Of a DNA stretch of 7,172 bases, positions 5,787 through 7,172 are shown in pieces; within the stretch, counting starts at the first letter, position 1, and every line of letters begins with the position of its first letter. The DNA comes from a candidate division NPL-UPA2 bacterium (GTDB lineage Bacteria; NPL-UPA2; JAGMAN01). A model generated the notes under the pieces. It was not told the origin of the DNA and made no database searches. It saw only the letters and a list, made by a program, of their open reading frames with translations. The stretch lies in NCBI GenBank assembly GCA_021129695.1, contig JAJOKU010000037.1:1-7172 (forward strand), read 5' to 3'. Position numbers and translations under genes: made by a program.

Positions 5787-7085
5787 TTACCTCCTCATTC
5801 TTGATATATTCATCTTCACATAGTTAAGCTCATCCTCTTTGGTCTTGAGGGAGCCATCCAGTTTAGCTATTAGGGTCTTCTTCAAGAGTTCAGCGAACTT
5901 GGGGCCGGGCCTAAGGCCAAGTTCTTTCAGGTCATCTCCTGTTACCTTTAACCTTGCCCGACGCAGTTCTCTTAGGTAAAGAGAAATCCTCTCCCTAACT
6001 ATTCTGCTGGCCCTGGCCATGACCACTAACAAACTCTCAAGAGGTAAGCTCTCTAACTGCAAATAGATCTGGCTGGGTCTTGGCTTCTCTTTGCCGAGCT
6101 CCCTCAGCTTCCTTGATACTCCCTCTTTACCCTTAATCACCTTCTCCTCATCCTTCCTGCTCAAATGGAACCTCTGGCAAGCGGCCCTTGCCTCCTTCAG
6201 CGTTAATCCACGGAGAAGGGCGGAGAAATAGATGAGCCACGGCGAGGGTTTCTCTTTCGGGAATGAGGACCTGAACCAACTTAAGACTTCCTCCAGGTTG
6301 CCAAGTAATTTCCTTAACTGCTTGTTAAGTTTAATCCTGGGGTGGATGAATTTAAGTTCATGCAATTCCGCCATCTTCTTTATCGCCCTCGCCGGATTCT
6401 CTTCACTCAAGATTAAGACAAGCTCATCCCTCACTCTCTCAATGGTTAATTCATCGAACATAGCTAAATTGGTCGCTTGCTTAATTAAGTCCTTTGTTCC
6501 TTCATCTATCTTAAACTGATAACGTTCGGAAAATCTTACTGCCCGGAAGATTCTGGTGGGGTCATCGAGGAAACTTTTTTTATGAAGGGCTCGAACGACT
6601 CCTCTTTTTAGGTCCCTTTCCCCGGCGAAGAAATCTATCAACTTCCCAAACTCCCCGGGATTAAGCTTTATGGCCATGGCGTTGATGGTGAAGTCACGAC
6701 GAAACTGGTCCTCTCTAATGGAACTTTTCTGGACTGTCGGTAGAGCTGCCGGGCGCTCATAATATTCCCGGCGGGCAGTAGCCACATCAATCTTAAATCC
6801 ACCCCGGAGAGTAACTATAGCCGTTCCAAAACGAGTTATACCCTTCACCCGTCCCGATAAACGCTGGGCCAGCTTCTCTGCGAAGGCTATCCCCTCTCCC
6901 TCCACGGTGATGTCAACATCCAGATTCTCCACTCCCAAGAGAAGGTCTCTAACCAGGCCTCCCACTAAGTAGGCAGAGTAGTTCATCCCCTCAGCTACCT
7001 CCCCGGCTGCCTTTAAGGCCTGCACTACTTTCTTGGGAAGTCTGTCCTCCATTACGCCCTTGATATTTTTTGGAGAAGTCTTCAT
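5787..7085 (-). CDS. cca: class II tRNA nucleotidyltransferase (CCA- or A-adding)
   Basis: This enzyme adds or repairs the 3'-terminal CCA of tRNAs from CTP and ATP without a nucleic acid template. The 432-residue protein has the nucleotidyltransferase head with LVGGLVRDLLLG (40-51), the metal-binding DxD as D56-V-D58, a flexible-loop region with ATARREYYERPAALP (102-116), and RRDFTINAMA (129-138). The neck motif DDPTRIFRAVRF (174-185) supplies the amino-acid template, here D174-D175-x-x-R178 instead of the usual E-D-x-x-R. ERVRDEL (216-222) follows. The C-terminal region has TGDDLKELGLRPGPKF and LDGSLKTKEDEL, typical of the longer class II forms; no HD phosphohydrolase domain is seen. It may be a full CCA enzyme or the A-adding half of a split pair, which sequence reading alone cannot decide. 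Start ATG 7085 has GGGGG 7 nt upstream; the ATG five bases earlier stops at once. Confidence 0.92.
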   Translation of the reverse strand: MKTSPKNIKGVMEDRLPKKVVQALKAAGEVAEGMNYSAYLVGGLVRDLLLGVENLDVDITVEGEGIAFAEKLAQRLSGRVKGITRFGTAIVTLRGGFKIDVATARREYYERPAALPTVQKSSIREDQFRRDFTINAMAIKLNPGEFGKLIDFFAGERDLKRGVVRALHKKSFLDDPTRIFRAVRFSERYQFKIDEGTKDLIKQATNLAMFDELTIERVRDELVLILSEENPARAIKKMAELHELKFIHPRIKLNKQLRKLLGNLEEVLSWFRSSFPKEKPSPWLIYFSALLRGLTLKEARAACQRFHLSRKDEEKVIKGKEGVSRKLRELGKEKPRPSQIYLQLESLPLESLLVVMARASRIVRERISLYLRELRRARLKVTGDDLKELGLRPGPKFAELLKKTLIAKLDGSLKTKEDELNYVKMNISRMRR

Positions 7086-7109
7086 TTCATATCCCCCGTC
7101 TCGCTATAT

Positions 7110-7138
7110 ATTATAATCAGTAGTTGCACAAATTAACT
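7110..7138 (-). promoter_or_regulatory. candidate cca promoter
   Basis: A perfect TATAAT (7115-7110) lies 24 nt upstream of the cca ATG. At 17-nt spacing the -35 position holds only AGTTAA (7138-7133), a poor match. A start site near 7103 would leave a leader of about 18 nt that just includes the GGGGG ribosome binding site. The remaining bases to 7172 hold nothing else I can identify. Confidence 0.4.
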
Positions 7139-7172
7139 TTTTCGCCCTTTGGGATAAATTTTCCCGACGCTG

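Noticed and set aside
5784..5797. Perfect AGGAGGTAAGG Shine-Dalgarno-like sequence at the cca stop
   Set aside because: It encodes the final Arg-Arg-stop of cca and no ATG, GTG or TTG follows at a usable distance.
1..7172. Hidden defence, secretion, prophage or other novel system
   Set aside because: All space is accounted for by conserved housekeeping genes and short gaps; no accessory gene is visible.

Overview
This is a compact, ordinary bacterial housekeeping window. Every well-supported gene lies on the minus strand, so transcription runs from high to low coordinates. In transcription order the genes are: a class II tRNA nucleotidyltransferase (cca, 7085-5787), a site-2-protease-type M50 membrane metalloprotease (5584-4940), tryptophanyl-tRNA synthetase (trpS, 4940-3960), the condensin accessory proteins ScpA (3830-3120) and ScpB (3118-2510), a fused chorismate mutase/prephenate dehydratase (pheA, 2419-1358), a HisC-type aminotransferase (hisC, 1357-275) and a 47-codon stub that starts like aspartate kinase (278-135). 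The last ~135 bases (1-134) hold nothing I can assign.

Junctions are tight, which suggests one or two long transcripts: TAATG (1-nt overlap) between the protease and trpS, a 1-nt gap between scpA and scpB, zero spacing between pheA and hisC, and an ATGA overlap between hisC and the kinase stub. A good sigma70-like promoter (TTGACA, 17 nt, TAGCAT with an extended -10 TG) precedes the protease. Weaker candidates precede cca and pheA. The trpS-scpA gap and the scpB-pheA junction carry degenerate AATCTGTG-type repeats. One of these runs through the end of scpB and supplies its last ~30 codons.

Functionally the genes cover tRNA 3'-end maturation, intramembrane proteolysis, Trp-tRNA charging, chromosome condensation (kleisin ScpA plus ScpB, partners of an SMC protein not present here) and the end of phenylalanine synthesis. 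HisC sits beside PheA with no other histidine gene in view, so it may be the aromatic transaminase of that branch.

The organism looks like an uncultured anaerobic or thermophile-related bacterium using strong GGAGG-type Shine-Dalgarno signals. The TrpRS has a four-cysteine pattern close to the [4Fe-4S] motif of Thermotoga TrpRS, which fits an anaerobe. I cannot name the phylum. I did not find a novel defence, mobile or regulatory system. The points most worth a second look are the truncated aspartokinase with a hairpin at its break, the Fe-S-type TrpRS, and the repeat family that flanks scpAB and extends ScpB.
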